Shown piece after piece: positions 44,417 through 53,453 of a stretch of 64,000 nucleotides of DNA. The first letter of the stretch is position 1, and each line of letters starts with the position of its first letter. The position numbers were made by a program, and so were the translations under genes. This DNA is from Flavobacterium hiemivividum (lineage in GTDB: Bacteria > Bacteroidota > Bacteroidia > Flavobacteriales > Flavobacteriaceae): the NCBI RefSeq assembly GCF_004349145.1, contig NZ_SMFO01000001.1, positions 620,001 through 684,000 of the forward strand, written 5' to 3'. The notes under the pieces were generated by a model. It made no database searches, was not told where the DNA came from, and was given only the letters and a program-made list of their open reading frames with translations.

Positions 44417-45190
44417 ATGAATTTCCAATCTAAAAATCCTTTTTTAACCAATAAATCTTTCTCTCCTACAACAGCAGCAGAAAAAGAACAAATTCACCAT
44501 GCATCTGTTATTGATTACAATCATCAAATGACTTTGTCCGGAACAATCAACAAGACATTACTTTTGTTTTTATTGCTTATCGCTTCTGCAATGGTGATTT
44601 GGTGGATGGCTTTTAATGGTACAAATCCATTAGTACCAGCAATGGGTGGTGCTATAGCGGGCTTAGTTTTAGTGGTAATTGCTGCTTTCAAACCGCAATA
44701 TTCACCCTATTTAGCACCTGGATATGCTTTATTTGAAGGTCTTTTCATTGGAGGAATTTCTGCTATTTTTGAAGCTAAATATCCGGGAATTGTAATTCAA
44801 GCAGTTGGCGCAACATTTGTAACCTTTGCCGTTTGTTTAGGTTTATACCGGTTCAAAATTGTAAAAGTAACAGAACAATTTAAATCAGTTGTTGTAGCGG
44901 CTACATTAGCTATTGCAACATATTACCTAATTTCTTGGGTGGTATCTATGTTTACGAGCTTTCAGCCTGTCCACCATGGCAACTCAATGATGAGCATTGG
45001 AATTAGTGTATTTGTAATTATTATCGCCGCTTTAAACTTGTTTCTAGACTTTGACCGAATCGAAAAAGGAGTCCAAGAGAAAATGCCTAAATATATGGAA
45101 TGGTTTGGTGCAATGGGCTTAATGATTACTCTTGTATGGTTGTACATTGAGTTTTTAAGACTGCTTTCTAAACTTTCGAGCAAAGATTAA
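44417..45190 (+). CDS. Bax inhibitor-1/YccA family membrane protein
   Basis: A 257-residue inner-membrane protein with seven hydrophobic segments after an N-terminal cytosolic stretch of ~45 residues. The segments include TLLLFLLLIASAMVIWWMAF and GYALFEGLFIGGISAIFEAK. The conserved DFDRIEKGVQ..MPKYMEWFGAMGL near the C-terminus identifies the family. Bacterial members include pH-sensitive calcium leak channels. The function here is not established. It is a single-gene unit before a shared terminator. Confidence 0.9.
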   Translation: MNFQSKNPFLTNKSFSPTTAAEKEQIHHASVIDYNHQMTLSGTINKTLLLFLLLIASAMVIWWMAFNGTNPLVPAMGGAIAGLVLVVIAAFKPQYSPYLAPGYALFEGLFIGGISAIFEAKYPGIVIQAVGATFVTFAVCLGLYRFKIVKVTEQFKSVVVAATLAIATYYLISWVVSMFTSFQPVHHGNSMMSIGISVFVIIIAALNLFLDFDRIEKGVQEKMPKYMEWFGAMGLMITLVWLYIEFLRLLSKLSSKD

Positions 45191-45208
45191 ATTTAGATTT
45201 TTGTGTAC

Positions 45209-45243
45209 AAAAAAGCGCTTTTTAAACAAAAGCGCTTTTTTTA
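45209..45243. terminator. Bidirectional terminator
   Basis: Two AAAAGCGCTTTT units (45211-45222 and 45228-45239) pair across a 5-nt loop, with a T run beyond. It serves the Bax inhibitor gene and the convergent PAS gene. Confidence 0.85.
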
Positions 45244-45756
45244 TGCCGCTTTTTCAAAAGCTATAAAATGAGATAGTTTCCCCTTACTATTAAATACAGG
45301 AAACCCTTTTATTAGACATAAATAGGTTTCACCATTCTTATTGTAATTCAAAACTGTTTTTTCAAAAGGTTGTTGTAGTTGAATTGCTTTTCTAATTTCA
45401 CTAGAAGTGATTCTATTTGAATCAGTTCCCTGAAACATCTTTGGGCTTTTGCCTAAAACTTCTTCTTCGGTGTAACCGTTCATTTTAGTAAGGTTATGAG
45501 AAGCAAATACAATTTCTAATTTTGCATTAGTAACAATTACCACTTCCTCCTTTAACTTGTTTTTGAAATCCCAATCGTAATCACTCCATTTATTAGTCCC
45601 TGCGATCACATTCAACTTATCGCAGTCTAAATAAATTTTCTTTGACACATCTAAATAGTTATGGTGAAAGTTCCATGACAAAATAGGTGCTGCTATTGTA
45701 TCTAGATTATTATGATGCCTTGCAACTGCAATATCATATTGTTTAAAATCTAACAT
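45241..45756 (-). CDS. Single-domain PAS protein
   Basis: A 171-residue protein: an N-terminal ~65 residues of unknown fold, then one PAS domain (about 70-171) with IVFASHNLTKMNGYTEEEVL and GKSPKMFQGTDSN. The latter block is the place of the LOV GxNCRFLQ motif, but the photoactive Cys is not present, so flavin photochemistry is unlikely. No output domain is fused, so it must act through a partner. I cannot name one from the neighbours. Confidence 0.85.
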   Translation of the reverse strand: MLDFKQYDIAVARHHNNLDTIAAPILSWNFHHNYLDVSKKIYLDCDKLNVIAGTNKWSDYDWDFKNKLKEEVVIVTNAKLEIVFASHNLTKMNGYTEEEVLGKSPKMFQGTDSNRITSSEIRKAIQLQQPFEKTVLNYNKNGETYLCLIKGFPVFNSKGKLSHFIAFEKAA

Positions 45757-45848
45757 GATCGTTATTTTTTAACAAATATAATTTTAAATAAAAAAATAAA
45801 ATACTGTTGGAGCTGTTTTAACTTTTGTTGAAGCTAATTAAATGTGCG

Positions 45849-46931
45849 TTAAAAATCAAATTTCAACTGTACGATAACTACTTTCTTTATTTCTGTATTT
45901 AAATTATTTAAGGATATCCCTAGCAATCGAACGGAATCTTTCATGCGTTCTTGATACAAAAGTTCTTTTACGGTTTCTAAAATCAATCCTTTGTCCGAGA
46001 TAAAATAAGGTAAGGTTTTACTTCTAGTTTGCTGCGTAAAATCACTGTACTTAATTTTCAATGTAACTGTTTTACCCGAAATGTTATGTTTTTTAAGTCT
46101 TTTGTCTAATATATTAGCTATAATTTCTAATTTTTCCATCATAAATACCTCCGAGGAAAGATTGACATCAAAAGTATGTTCGGCAGCCACTGATTTCGTT
46201 ATCCGGTTTGATTTGACCTCACTATTATGAATTCCACGCACAACATTGTAATAAAAACCACCTGATTTCCCAAAATGCTTCTCTAAGAATTCCAATGATT
46301 TACTTTTTAACTCCACACCAGTAAATATCCCTAATTGATACATTTTTTCGGTGGTTACTTTTCCAACTCCATAAAATTTCCGAATGGGCAATTCTTCCAA
46401 GAATCCAATTACCTCCTCAGGATTTACAGTTTTTTGCCCATTGGGCTTGTTGTAATCACTAGCGATTTTAGCAACAAACTTATTGATAGATATTCCTGCC
46501 GATGCCGTTAGTCCCACTTCAGTAAAAATACGCAGCCTAATTTCTTCTGCCAATTGACTGGCACTGGGATTTCCTTTTTTATTTTGAGTAACGTCAAGAT
46601 AGGCTTCATCAAGTGAAAGCGGTTCCACTAAATCAGTATATTCTTTAAAAATGGTATGAATTTGATTCGAAATCTCTTTATATCTTTCGAATCTTGGCGG
46701 GACAAAAATAAGTCCTGGACAATTTTTTTTAGCCATGACCCCGCTCAGCGCACTTCTTACACCAAATTTTCTTGCTTCATAACTCGCTGCGGCAACAACT
46801 CCACGATTTTCTGAGCCGCCTACGGCAATGGGTTTTCCACGCAATTCAGGATTATCCAGTTGTTCCACCGAAGCATAAAAAGCATCCATGTCGATGTGTA
46901 TGATCTTTCGATTTGGAATAAGTTCTAACAT
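45849..46931 (-). CDS. dinB: DNA polymerase IV (Y-family)
   Basis: An error-prone translesion polymerase of 360 residues. Catalytic acids are in KIIHIDMDAFYASVEQLD (about residues 9-26) and PLSLDEAYLDVT (about 102-113). The thumb has GVGKVTTEKMYQLGI, and a little-finger domain ends the protein. It lacks an obvious C-terminal beta-clamp motif, although the C-terminus is normal in length. No SOS box could be assigned. Confidence 0.95.
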   Translation of the reverse strand: MLELIPNRKIIHIDMDAFYASVEQLDNPELRGKPIAVGGSENRGVVAAASYEARKFGVRSALSGVMAKKNCPGLIFVPPRFERYKEISNQIHTIFKEYTDLVEPLSLDEAYLDVTQNKKGNPSASQLAEEIRLRIFTEVGLTASAGISINKFVAKIASDYNKPNGQKTVNPEEVIGFLEELPIRKFYGVGKVTTEKMYQLGIFTGVELKSKSLEFLEKHFGKSGGFYYNVVRGIHNSEVKSNRITKSVAAEHTFDVNLSSEVFMMEKLEIIANILDKRLKKHNISGKTVTLKIKYSDFTQQTRSKTLPYFISDKGLILETVKELLYQERMKDSVRLLGISLNNLNTEIKKVVIVQLKFDF

Positions 46932-47142
46932 AACACAAAATTAAAGAGGTTTTCGATGAAAACATTCCATTGGAGTACAAATATTTGATACATTTGCATT
47001 ATCAATATCTTCTTTCTGAAGATTCGGACAAAATGTCAATATTTCTATTTTATAAGAATCTAAATCTATTTCACTTCTTTCATTAAAAGATATAATATAC
47101 AGCCAGAAATCACTTCAGATAAATAATAACACAAAGTTTAAA

Positions 47143-47616
47143 ATGGTAGAAATAGAACGAAAATTTTTAATCAATTCAGCTGCTTATAAAAAAGAAGCTT
47201 TTTCTCAAAACCGAATTAAACAGGGTTATTTAAGCTCCGTTCCTGAACGCACGGTTCGTGTTCGAGTAAAAGGAAACAAAGCCTATATAACGATAAAAGG
47301 AGTGTCTAATGCAACAGGCATGTCTCGTTTTGAGTGGGAAAAAGAAATTCCCGTTAACGAAGCTGAAAATTTACTATTACTCTGTGAAAAAGGAATAATT
47401 GACAAAACTCGATTTGAAGTTAAAATAGGAATTCACACCTATGAAGTAGATGAATTTTATGGCGAAAACGAAGGTTTAGTAATCGCCGAAATAGAACTTC
47501 AATCTGAAAACGAAACTTTTGAAAAGCCAAGTTGGCTGGGAAAAGAAGTAACTAATGATAAAAGATATTACAATTCCTATTTAAGCAATAATCCCTATAA
47601 ACAACGAATTGATTAA
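47143..47616 (+). CDS. CYTH-domain phosphohydrolase
   Basis: A 157-residue CYTH tunnel-fold protein. It begins with the family signature MVEIERKFLI and continues with RVRVKGNKAYITIKG, FEWEKEIP and DEFYGENEGLVIAEIEL, which line the triphosphate tunnel. Members include class IV adenylate cyclases and inorganic triphosphatases; short bacterial ones are mostly the latter. Its last 4 nt overlap the convergent rlpA gene. Confidence 0.88.
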   Translation: MVEIERKFLINSAAYKKEAFSQNRIKQGYLSSVPERTVRVRVKGNKAYITIKGVSNATGMSRFEWEKEIPVNEAENLLLLCEKGIIDKTRFEVKIGIHTYEVDEFYGENEGLVIAEIELQSENETFEKPSWLGKEVTNDKRYYNSYLSNNPYKQRID

Positions 47617-48110
47617 TTCTTAAAGACTTCGATAGTTACCATCATAACTCCCGCACCTTTATTTTTAGCTATTTCCATAAATGCTTTTTTAGACAAATCA
47701 ATTTCTCTAGTTCTTACAAATGGTCCTCTATCATTAACTTCGACAATAACAGACTCTCCATTAGCTTGATTTGTGACTCTTAATTTGGTTCCAAAAGGGA
47801 ATTTTTTATGAGCTGCAGTATATTTATTCATGTCAAATGGAACTCCGCTCGCAGTTTTCCTGCCGTGAAACTTATCAGCATAGTAAGAGGCATGCGCATC
47901 TTTTTTATAGGGAACTAGAGCACCCATTTTCTCCGCAATAGTATCTTTTTTAATTTCTTGTTGAAGCACTATTGCTTTTGTCTTCTTTAAAGTGTCTTTG
48001 GGTATTGACGTTTTTTGAACTGGTGTTTTTTGACTGCTTATAATTTGGCTTTGGCTACTCACCAAGGCTACAATGGCAAATAAAAAAAGGACTGTTATTG
48101 ATTTTCTCAT
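47613..48110 (-). CDS. rlpA: RlpA-family septal ring lytic transglycosylase-like protein
   Basis: With the ATG at 48110 the protein has 165 residues and opens with a clear signal peptide (MRKSITVLFLFAIVALVSS). The longer frame to 48143 would add eleven residues before it. After a Thr/Lys-rich linker the double-psi beta-barrel covers ~70-165: ASYYADKFHGRKTASG, AHKKFPFGTKLRVTN and VNDRGPFVRTREIDLS with the catalytic Asp. It has no SPOR domain, unlike E. coli RlpA. It acts on denuded peptidoglycan in the periplasm. Confidence 0.88.
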   Translation of the reverse strand: MRKSITVLFLFAIVALVSSQSQIISSQKTPVQKTSIPKDTLKKTKAIVLQQEIKKDTIAEKMGALVPYKKDAHASYYADKFHGRKTASGVPFDMNKYTAAHKKFPFGTKLRVTNQANGESVIVEVNDRGPFVRTREIDLSKKAFMEIAKNKGAGVMMVTIEVFKN

Positions 48111-48160
48111 TATTAACTTTTTAGTTCGACTCTGTTTAAGCAAAAACCATACCTTGATGA

Positions 48161-48188
48161 AAAAAGCCCTATAAATAGGGCTTTTTTA
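48161..48188 (-). terminator. Terminator of the 4-helix membrane protein gene
   Basis: AAAAAGCCCTAT (48161-48172) pairs with ATAGGGCTTTTT (48175-48186), a 12-bp stem. Confidence 0.8.
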
Positions 48189-48194
48189 TTATTT

Positions 48195-48617
48195 TTAGAA
48201 CCACATTGACCATGGAATTCTACTCAATATAAGCAATAATCCCAATCCGTAGAAGATCGAAAATGTCTTAAATTTTGACTCACTTGTTGTCATTTTTTTA
48301 TGTTTTGACCAACCAATAGTGATTAATGTAATCGCAATAATATTAATTAGAGGATGCTCTAATGAAGTTAAACGCAATGCTTTATCAGACATTTGTCCCA
48401 ACGAAGCAAAACCTAGTGGCGAAACAAAATACAAAATCAATCCTATTAGTAACTGAGTATGCGTTCCAATCAATCCGAAAATAGCTATTTTCCTGTCTTT
48501 GGCAGTAAATTCTTTTTTGGTAAACATTCCCATCAAAGCATTAACAACTGCAACTACTAATAATACAAGAGCAATATAAGCCCATCCCGAATGAAATTCT
48601 TTTAAAAATTCGTACAT
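48195..48617 (-). CDS. Four-helix membrane protein, cytochrome b-like
   Basis: A 140-residue integral membrane protein with four hydrophobic segments: WAYIALVLLVVAVVNALMG, FGLIGTHTQLLIGLILYF, HPLINIIAITLITIGW and FSIFYGLGLLLILSRIPW. Histidines in GTHTQ, EHP and near SGW could hold haem, and similar flavobacterial proteins are named cytochrome B in databases, but no experimental role is known to me. It is a single gene ended by a terminator. Confidence 0.75.
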   Translation of the reverse strand: MYEFLKEFHSGWAYIALVLLVVAVVNALMGMFTKKEFTAKDRKIAIFGLIGTHTQLLIGLILYFVSPLGFASLGQMSDKALRLTSLEHPLINIIAITLITIGWSKHKKMTTSESKFKTFSIFYGLGLLLILSRIPWSMWF

Positions 48618-48665
48618 AAATATTCTATTTTGTTAAAAACAAATATAAGAAAAAAAGGCATAAAA

Positions 48666-48700
48666 AAAACCCTCATTCCGATTTGAAATGAGGGTTTTTT
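48666..48700 (-). terminator. Terminator of the TonB-dependent receptor gene
   Basis: AACCCTCATT (48668-48677) pairs with AATGAGGGTT (48687-48696), with A and T runs. Confidence 0.85.
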
Positions 48701-48714
48701 ATAATTATAAAAAA

Positions 48715-51357
48715 TTAGAAATTATAACGTAAACTAAAGTTCCAAGTTCTTCCTAGACCAAAGAAACCATTGTTAGAAACATTAATTCCTTTGTAGGTAA
48801 CATCTGTTGGTCCTGCCAATCTCGCAGAAGTCAACTCCGATAAATACACTTCGTCAAAAACGTTATTTACATTCAATCTTAATGAAACTGAATTTTCTTT
48901 ATTTTTACCAGTTACAATTTTATAAGAAATACCTGAATCCACTAAATCATAATTAGGTAATTCTAAGTTGTTTTTAACAGCTCCAACATTAGAATACAAT
49001 TTAGAATAGTTTCTCCAATCTGCATCTATAGAAAATCTAGTGAAAATTTCATATTTGAATCCTAAACCTAATGTAGTTTGAGCAGCATCACCTACTTTAC
49101 CTCCGTCTACATCTTCTTCCACTCTATCTAAAAGATTTAAAGCTTCATCTCTATATGAAGTAACTACATTTCCATTATATTCCCAATTACCAACTGAAGC
49201 AAAACCAGTAATATCTAATTTAGACGTTGGTTTAGCAACGAAGTCTAATTCAATCCCAGTATGAACTTGTTCAACACCTTCATTAGTTTTATATATTAAA
49301 TCCCCAGGTTGCAAAGTTGGATATTTTGCTATTTCTGCCACAGATGCAGCATTTGAAGTAGTTGTTACTCTATCTTCCCACGAAGTTCTATACCCATTAA
49401 GACTAGCTGTGAAAATTTTAGAAGAAAAAGTATATCCAGCTTCAAATCCTAATATTTTTTCATTCTTTGTTAATTCATTAACTTCATTTGTAAAGTTTAA
49501 ATAAATATTATCGTGGTACGGTTGACGGTCGTAGTATCCAGCATTAGCATAAACAGAATGTTGTCCTGCAATTTTATAACTTGTACCTGCTTTTACATTG
49601 TAACCTAAATTATTGATTTTTTTAGATTTTTGGAATTCTGATAAGTAATCATATTTATCAGTTCTCTCATGAGATTGATTAGATAAAGATCCTTGGAAAA
49701 ATGCAGAAAAATCATTTTTAGCATACTCTAATTGACCAAAAACACCTCCGTAAGAAATTGTTTCACTGTAATCATAATCAATTCTTTGATCGCTAGAAAT
49801 TGTATTAAAAGTAGCTGGCCATCTTTTAATTGAACCAGTTTCAGTTACAGTATTACTAGCTATAGTTCCACTCCCTCTATGATTAGCTCCTTTTAGATCT
49901 CTAGATTCTGACCAACTAGATAATCCCATAAAATCACTAACTTGTCTAAAATGAGATCCTTGATATGTTCTTAAATCAAGCCCCACATTAAGAGATAAAT
50001 TCTCGCCCAATTGGTTTTTTAAATTCGAAACAACACCGTACCAAGAATGATTATTTGCGCTTGCACGTATTAAATATCCTTTATTTGCAAATGAACCATC
50101 TACTAAAGTAAGGTTTTTAGCATACATACCATCAAAATTTACTTGACCGTCAACTGCAGGTAATTTACTACCGTAACTTCCAGTTCCTCCACCTCTTCCC
50201 CATGAAGCGTATGCTACTGTAGAAAGCTGAGTTTTGTCATTAATATCAAAATCCCAGTTTAAGTTCATAACTGGCTTGTGATAGTAATTTACTCTTTCTG
50301 TTCTATATTCTCCATCTAATGTTCCCCAATTGTTATTGTATTTTCTACCATATTGTAAATAAGTACTAATTGATTTTGTGAAATTTTGATCGTGCTCTTG
50401 TGGTGCACCAGTCAATAAAAAGTTAAAACTGTGTCTGTCATTTGGTTTGTAACCTACCGAGATGAAGTAAGTTTCTCCTCTACCATAAGTCCCGTCATTA
50501 TATCCATCACCTTGCCAATGAGATAACATAACGCTGGTACCCCAACCGTTTTCACTCATCCCAGTGCTATATGCAGCTGTTGTTTTAAAATAGTTATCAT
50601 TAGCCATACCTAATGAAGCAAAACCACCTTCTTTTTTATCAGTAGCTTTAGTAATGAAATTTACAGTTCCTCCAACTGAAGAAATAGCTAATTTAGAAGA
50701 CCCAAGACCTCTTTGAATTTGTACTGCACTAGCAATATCAGACATTCCAGACCAGTTAGACCAGTAAATTTTCCCGTCTTCCATTCCGTTAATTGGCTGA
50801 CCATTTAATAAGAATGCTGTATTGTCTTGAGCAAATCCGCGAACACTAATTCTAGAATCACCAAATCCTCCAGCTTGTCCAGCTACATAAACAGATGGAG
50901 TATTTACCATAGTTTGAGTAATGTCAGACGTTCCTACTTTTGCTTGGATTTCTGCAGCTTTAATTGTCGAAACAGCAATTGGAGTTTTTCTTCCCGTCGC
51001 TACATCAATAATACCTTTACCCATAACAACAATCTCACTTAATTCATTAGAATTAGCGGTCAAAATAATAGTCCCTACGTTAGTTGTAGCATCTTTTGCT
51101 ACCGAAAACTTAACTGTTTTAGGCTCAAAACCAATAAAAGAAATAATTAATTCGCCAGAATTAACTGTTGTATTAATAGAAAATTTACCATCAAAATCTG
51201 CAGAAACACCAGTTTTAGTTCCTTTGATAGCAACGTTAGCACCAGGTAATGAACCTTGTCCGTCAGTAACAGTTCCTGTAACTTTCCCTTGAGAAAACAC
51301 CGTTGAAACCATTAAGAGCAGTAATCCAGAGAGTAACCAATTTTTCATTGTCTTCAT
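48715..51357 (-). CDS. TonB-dependent receptor with CarboxypepD_reg-like domain
   Basis: An 880-residue outer membrane receptor. Signal peptide (residues 1-22, ending STVFSQ), a carboxypeptidase-regulatory-like domain (about 23-110, with GTVTDGQGSLPGANVAIKGT), a plug (about 120-235) with DITQTMVNTPSVYVAGQ and RGFAQDNTAFLLNGQPI, and a 22-strand barrel ending in FSLRYNF, the usual aromatic C-terminus. It has no adjacent SusD gene, so a polysaccharide system is unlikely; metal chelate or other ligands are possible. A second ATG three codons in is an equal start. Confidence 0.93.
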   Translation of the reverse strand: MKTMKNWLLSGLLLLMVSTVFSQGKVTGTVTDGQGSLPGANVAIKGTKTGVSADFDGKFSINTTVNSGELIISFIGFEPKTVKFSVAKDATTNVGTIILTANSNELSEIVVMGKGIIDVATGRKTPIAVSTIKAAEIQAKVGTSDITQTMVNTPSVYVAGQAGGFGDSRISVRGFAQDNTAFLLNGQPINGMEDGKIYWSNWSGMSDIASAVQIQRGLGSSKLAISSVGGTVNFITKATDKKEGGFASLGMANDNYFKTTAAYSTGMSENGWGTSVMLSHWQGDGYNDGTYGRGETYFISVGYKPNDRHSFNFLLTGAPQEHDQNFTKSISTYLQYGRKYNNNWGTLDGEYRTERVNYYHKPVMNLNWDFDINDKTQLSTVAYASWGRGGGTGSYGSKLPAVDGQVNFDGMYAKNLTLVDGSFANKGYLIRASANNHSWYGVVSNLKNQLGENLSLNVGLDLRTYQGSHFRQVSDFMGLSSWSESRDLKGANHRGSGTIASNTVTETGSIKRWPATFNTISSDQRIDYDYSETISYGGVFGQLEYAKNDFSAFFQGSLSNQSHERTDKYDYLSEFQKSKKINNLGYNVKAGTSYKIAGQHSVYANAGYYDRQPYHDNIYLNFTNEVNELTKNEKILGFEAGYTFSSKIFTASLNGYRTSWEDRVTTTSNAASVAEIAKYPTLQPGDLIYKTNEGVEQVHTGIELDFVAKPTSKLDITGFASVGNWEYNGNVVTSYRDEALNLLDRVEEDVDGGKVGDAAQTTLGLGFKYEIFTRFSIDADWRNYSKLYSNVGAVKNNLELPNYDLVDSGISYKIVTGKNKENSVSLRLNVNNVFDEVYLSELTSARLAGPTDVTYKGINVSNNGFFGLGRTWNFSLRYNF

Positions 51358-51384
51358 TTTTACTTTAATTTAAAATATTTTCGG

Positions 51385-51392
51385 CAAAATTA
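51385..51392 (-). promoter_or_regulatory. -7 box of the TonB-dependent receptor gene
   Basis: TAATTTTG on the minus strand, 27 nt before the ATG. No TTG at the proper distance. Confidence 0.35.
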
Positions 51393-51533
51393 TAACATTT
51401 TTACCTAATTAAGTTAACACACTGTTAAGAAAATAAAATAAATTTTATTTTATTTAACAAGAAATACGCTGAGCACCTTTTCCCCCTCACAATACAACCA
51501 TCATTGCATTAGCCATTTAGACTGCATCTAATA

Positions 51534-51575
51534 AAAAAAGCCCATGTTTTCGATCGAAAACATGGGCTTTTTATT
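51534..51575 (-). terminator. Terminator of pgi
   Basis: A perfect palindrome centred on CGATCG at 51551-51556, with arms of ~19 nt (GCCCATGTTTTCGAT) and A/T ends. Confidence 0.85.
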
Positions 51576-51592
51576 GTAAGAAAACAAAAAAA

Positions 51593-53245
51593 TTATTTAT
51601 TTTTCAAATAATAGTCCAAAAGAAACGCTGTGGAACTATCGTGGTTTTTTATTTCTTTCGAATTTATCTCCTCTAAGATCGAGTTAGCTAATTGTTTTCC
51701 AAGCTCTACTCCCCATTGATCAAAACTAAAAATATTCCAGATAATCCCTTGCACAAAAATCTTATGTTCATACAATGCAATTAATGATCCTAAAGACTTT
51801 GGTGTCAGTTTTTCAATCAGAATCGTATTCGTAGGCTTATTGCCCTCAAATACTTTAAACGGCAATAAAAAATTTACCCTCTCGGCATCGAGTCCTTGCT
51901 TATTAAATTCAGCCTGCACTTTTGCCTCCGTTTTTCCGTGTAGTAAAGCTTCCGTCTGAGCAAAATAGTTAGACATTAGTTTATCATGATGCTCATCATC
52001 ACCATACAATGGCTTTACAAAGCCAATGAAATCCGAAGGAATCAACTTTGTTCCCTGATGAATCAATTGGAAAAAAGCATGCTGCGCATTCGTTCCTGGT
52101 TCTCCCCATATAATCGTTCCAGTCTCATAGTTTACGGGATTCCCATCTCTCCCTACACTTTTACCATTACTTTCCATAGTTCCCTGCTGTAAATAAGGAG
52201 CTAATTTTTGTAAGTATTGCGTATAAGGAATCAAAGCTTCACTTTCGGCACCAAAAAAGTTATTATACCATACGCTTAATAAAGCTAGAACGACCGGCAT
52301 ATTTTGATCAAATTCAGCACTTTTAAAATGGTCGTCCATTTCGTTTGCACCACTTAACAATTCATCAAAATTATCAAACCCTACCGCCAAACTAATGGTC
52401 AATCCAACAGCGCTCCATAATGAAAAACGACCACCAACCCAATCCCACATTGGAAACACATTGTCCGGATTAATTCCAAATTCGGTCACTTTTTGAATAT
52501 TTGTGGAAACGGCCACAAAATGTTTCGCTATATCTTCTTGCTTTGTTCCAAATTCCTGGGATAAAAACCATGCTTTAATGGTTTCTGAATTTGTTAATGT
52601 TTCTTGCGTGGTAAATGTTTTAGAAACAACAACAAAAAGTGTCGTTTCTGGATTTATCTTTTTTAAGATTTCATTTACATGATCGCCATCGATGTTTGAA
52701 ACAAAATGAACATTCAACTGATTTTTATAAAACTGCAAGGCTTCAACCACCATCGCCGGACCTAAATCAGAACCTCCAATACCGATATTTACAACATCAG
52801 TAAACTGCTTTCCTGTATATCCAGTTCTTTCGCCTGCAATTATTTCATTCGAAAAAGCTTTTATCTTTCTTTTTACTTCATAAATTTCGGGAACTACATT
52901 TTGTCCGTCTACATTTATAACCGCTGATTCTTTTGCTCTTAAAGCGGTATGAAGCACCGCTCTATTTTCGGTTTGATTAATAATCTCCCCATCAAAATAA
53001 TCAGAAATTGCTTTTTTAAGACCTACCTCATTTGCCAATTCCAGTAAAAGATCAATTGTCTCTTGCTTGATAATGTTCTTAGAATAATCTATTAGAAAAT
53101 CATTCCATTTCAAGTTGAATTTTGCTGTTCTGAAAACGTCCTCTTGAAACATATCTTGCATAGTGACCTTATGCATATCATCAAAATGTTGCTGCAGCTT
53201 GCTCCAAGAAGCAGTATTTGTAGGGTTTATTGTGTTTAAAGCCAT
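51593..53245 (-). CDS. pgi: Glucose-6-phosphate isomerase
   Basis: Interconverts glucose-6-phosphate and fructose-6-phosphate. The 550-residue enzyme has [18 protein letters not shown] (about 152-169), [15 protein letters not shown] (about 268-282), the catalytic Glu-His region [18 protein letters not shown] (about 383-400) and a C-terminal [13 protein letters not shown], all family signatures. A -7 box is at 53280-53287 (complement). It stands alone. Confidence 0.97.
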   Translation of the reverse strand: MALNTINPTNTASWSKLQQHFDDMHKVTMQDMFQEDVFRTAKFNLKWNDFLIDYSKNIIKQETIDLLLELANEVGLKKAISDYFDGEIINQTENRAVLHTALRAKESAVINVDGQNVVPEIYEVKRKIKAFSNEIIAGERTGYTGKQFTDVVNIGIGGSDLGPAMVVEALQFYKNQLNVHFVSNIDGDHVNEILKKINPETTLFVVVSKTFTTQETLTNSETIKAWFLSQEFGTKQEDIAKHFVAVSTNIQKVTEFGINPDNVFPMWDWVGGRFSLWSAVGLTISLAVGFDNFDELLSGANEMDDHFKSAEFDQNMPVVLALLSVWYNNFFGAESEALIPYTQYLQKLAPYLQQGTMESNGKSVGRDGNPVNYETGTIIWGEPGTNAQHAFFQLIHQGTKLIPSDFIGFVKPLYGDDEHHDKLMSNYFAQTEALLHGKTEAKVQAEFNKQGLDAERVNFLLPFKVFEGNKPTNTILIEKLTPKSLGSLIALYEHKIFVQGIIWNIFSFDQWGVELGKQLANSILEEINSKEIKNHDSSTAFLLDYYLKNK

Positions 53246-53279
53246 TTTATATTTAGTTCAAGTATTAATCCTATTTTTG

Positions 53280-53287
53280 CAAAAATA
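53280..53287 (-). promoter_or_regulatory. -7 box of pgi
   Basis: TATTTTTG on the minus strand, 34 nt before the ATG. No -33 TTG seen. Confidence 0.35.
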
Positions 53288-53366
53288 CTGAAATTAGTTT
53301 TAATTGATTAGGTCTTTTAATTTATATCACAATTTAAAGAAAACCGAAAAGATTATGGTAAAAAGT

Positions 53367-53408
53367 AAAGGAGCGCAATTATTTGAATAAATAATCGCGC
53401 TCCTTTCT
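53367..53408 (-). terminator. Terminator of the DUF3108-kynA-M23 operon
   Basis: AAAGGAGCGC (53367-53376) pairs with GCGCTCCTTT (53397-53406), with an inner AATTATTT/AAATAAT. It ends ~50 nt after the M23 stop. Confidence 0.75.
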
Positions 53409-53453
53409 CTATGTCATCTTTAACTACGCTTTATCAGTAATAGGGATTTCAAT

